DNA of 64,000 bases, from assembly GCF_000015965.1 (NCBI RefSeq), contig NC_009091.1, forward strand, positions 806,001 through 870,000, in the 5' to 3' direction. Below the pieces are notes generated by a model. The model did no database searches. It was not told the origin of the DNA and saw nothing but the letters and a program-made list of their open reading frames with translations. Source of the stretch: Prochlorococcus marinus str. MIT 9301 (GTDB lineage: Bacteria > Cyanobacteriota > Cyanobacteriia > PCC-6307 > Cyanobiaceae). The first letter of the stretch is position 1; each line of letters begins with the position of its first letter. Shown in pieces: positions 63,935-64,000 of the stretch. Both the position numbers and the translations under genes were made by a program.

Positions 63935-64000
63935 TATCCAAAAGTGTTAATTGGATTAGTTATGTAAATTATGAGATTTAGGACGTAGTTAGCAGGTAAA

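Overview
The window looks like chromosome from a marine picocyanobacterium, most probably a high-light-type Prochlorococcus. The evidence is very low GC (about 30% by eye), tight gene packing with frequent TAATG junctions and short convergent overlaps, a photosystem I psaK gene, a cytochrome b6f assembly factor (CCB2/CCB4 type), several protein families largely confined to cyanobacteria and plastids (DUF3593, DUF2499, DUF1995, DUF3110, DUF1651), and an NtcA-type promoter in front of glnA. No transposase, integrase, phage gene or CRISPR array was seen.

Layout. 1-2400: the end of a methyltransferase gene and glnA with its promoter and terminator. 2548-5800: a class V aminotransferase, tadA, a group II decarboxylase and a 45-residue membrane protein. 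5785-11344 (minus): pyruvate kinase, a MacB-like permease, a BioY-like protein, lspA and a membrane GTPase; the last three are strikingly AT-rich. 11406-16175: a MazG-like gene, yggT, scpB (no ordinary start codon), ilvA and dxs. 16195-22392 (minus): ferredoxin, suhB, hisZ, htpG, rpmB, a peroxiredoxin, two cyanobacterial DUF genes and psaK. 22442-26544 (plus): tRNA-Ser, an atypical dnaK overlapping a dnaJ-like gene, DUF3110 and a cyclophilin. 26549-34389: ribBA, argC, purN, pgi, leuS. 34497-38380: the coupled set dapF, nifS-like, DUF1995, dacB. 38388-46411: coaD, a flavin-reductase-like gene, uvrC, hemJ, a PHP phosphoesterase and cobN. 46484-53908: ilvE, metH, small conserved genes, an Ap4A phosphorylase-like gene and an unusual protein with an N-terminal ribbon-helix-helix-like segment and a C-terminal J-domain. 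53908-54681: the one accessory-looking patch, with a small secreted protein gene bracketed by three copies of a 56-bp repeat. 54684-63934: pheT, rpmG, rpsR, a short RNase II, metG, an LptC-like lipoprotein, a CCB gene, cobU, trmL, tRNA-Met, clpS and DUF1651.

Most genes are core housekeeping functions: nitrogen assimilation (glnA), amino acid synthesis (argC, ilvA, ilvE, dapF, hisZ, metH), isoprenoids and tetrapyrroles (dxs, hemJ), B12 synthesis and use (cobN and cobU feeding metH), translation (leuS, pheT, metG, ribosomal proteins, tRNAs) and proteostasis (htpG, dnaK/dnaJ, clpS). The most unusual items are the 56-bp repeat family with AGTCT motifs phased every 12 bp, the neighbouring fusion of a putative DNA-binding segment to a J-domain, scpB without ATG/GTG/TTG, a pyruvate kinase with a degenerate PEP-utiliser domain, and a RibBA with a long uncharacterised tail.
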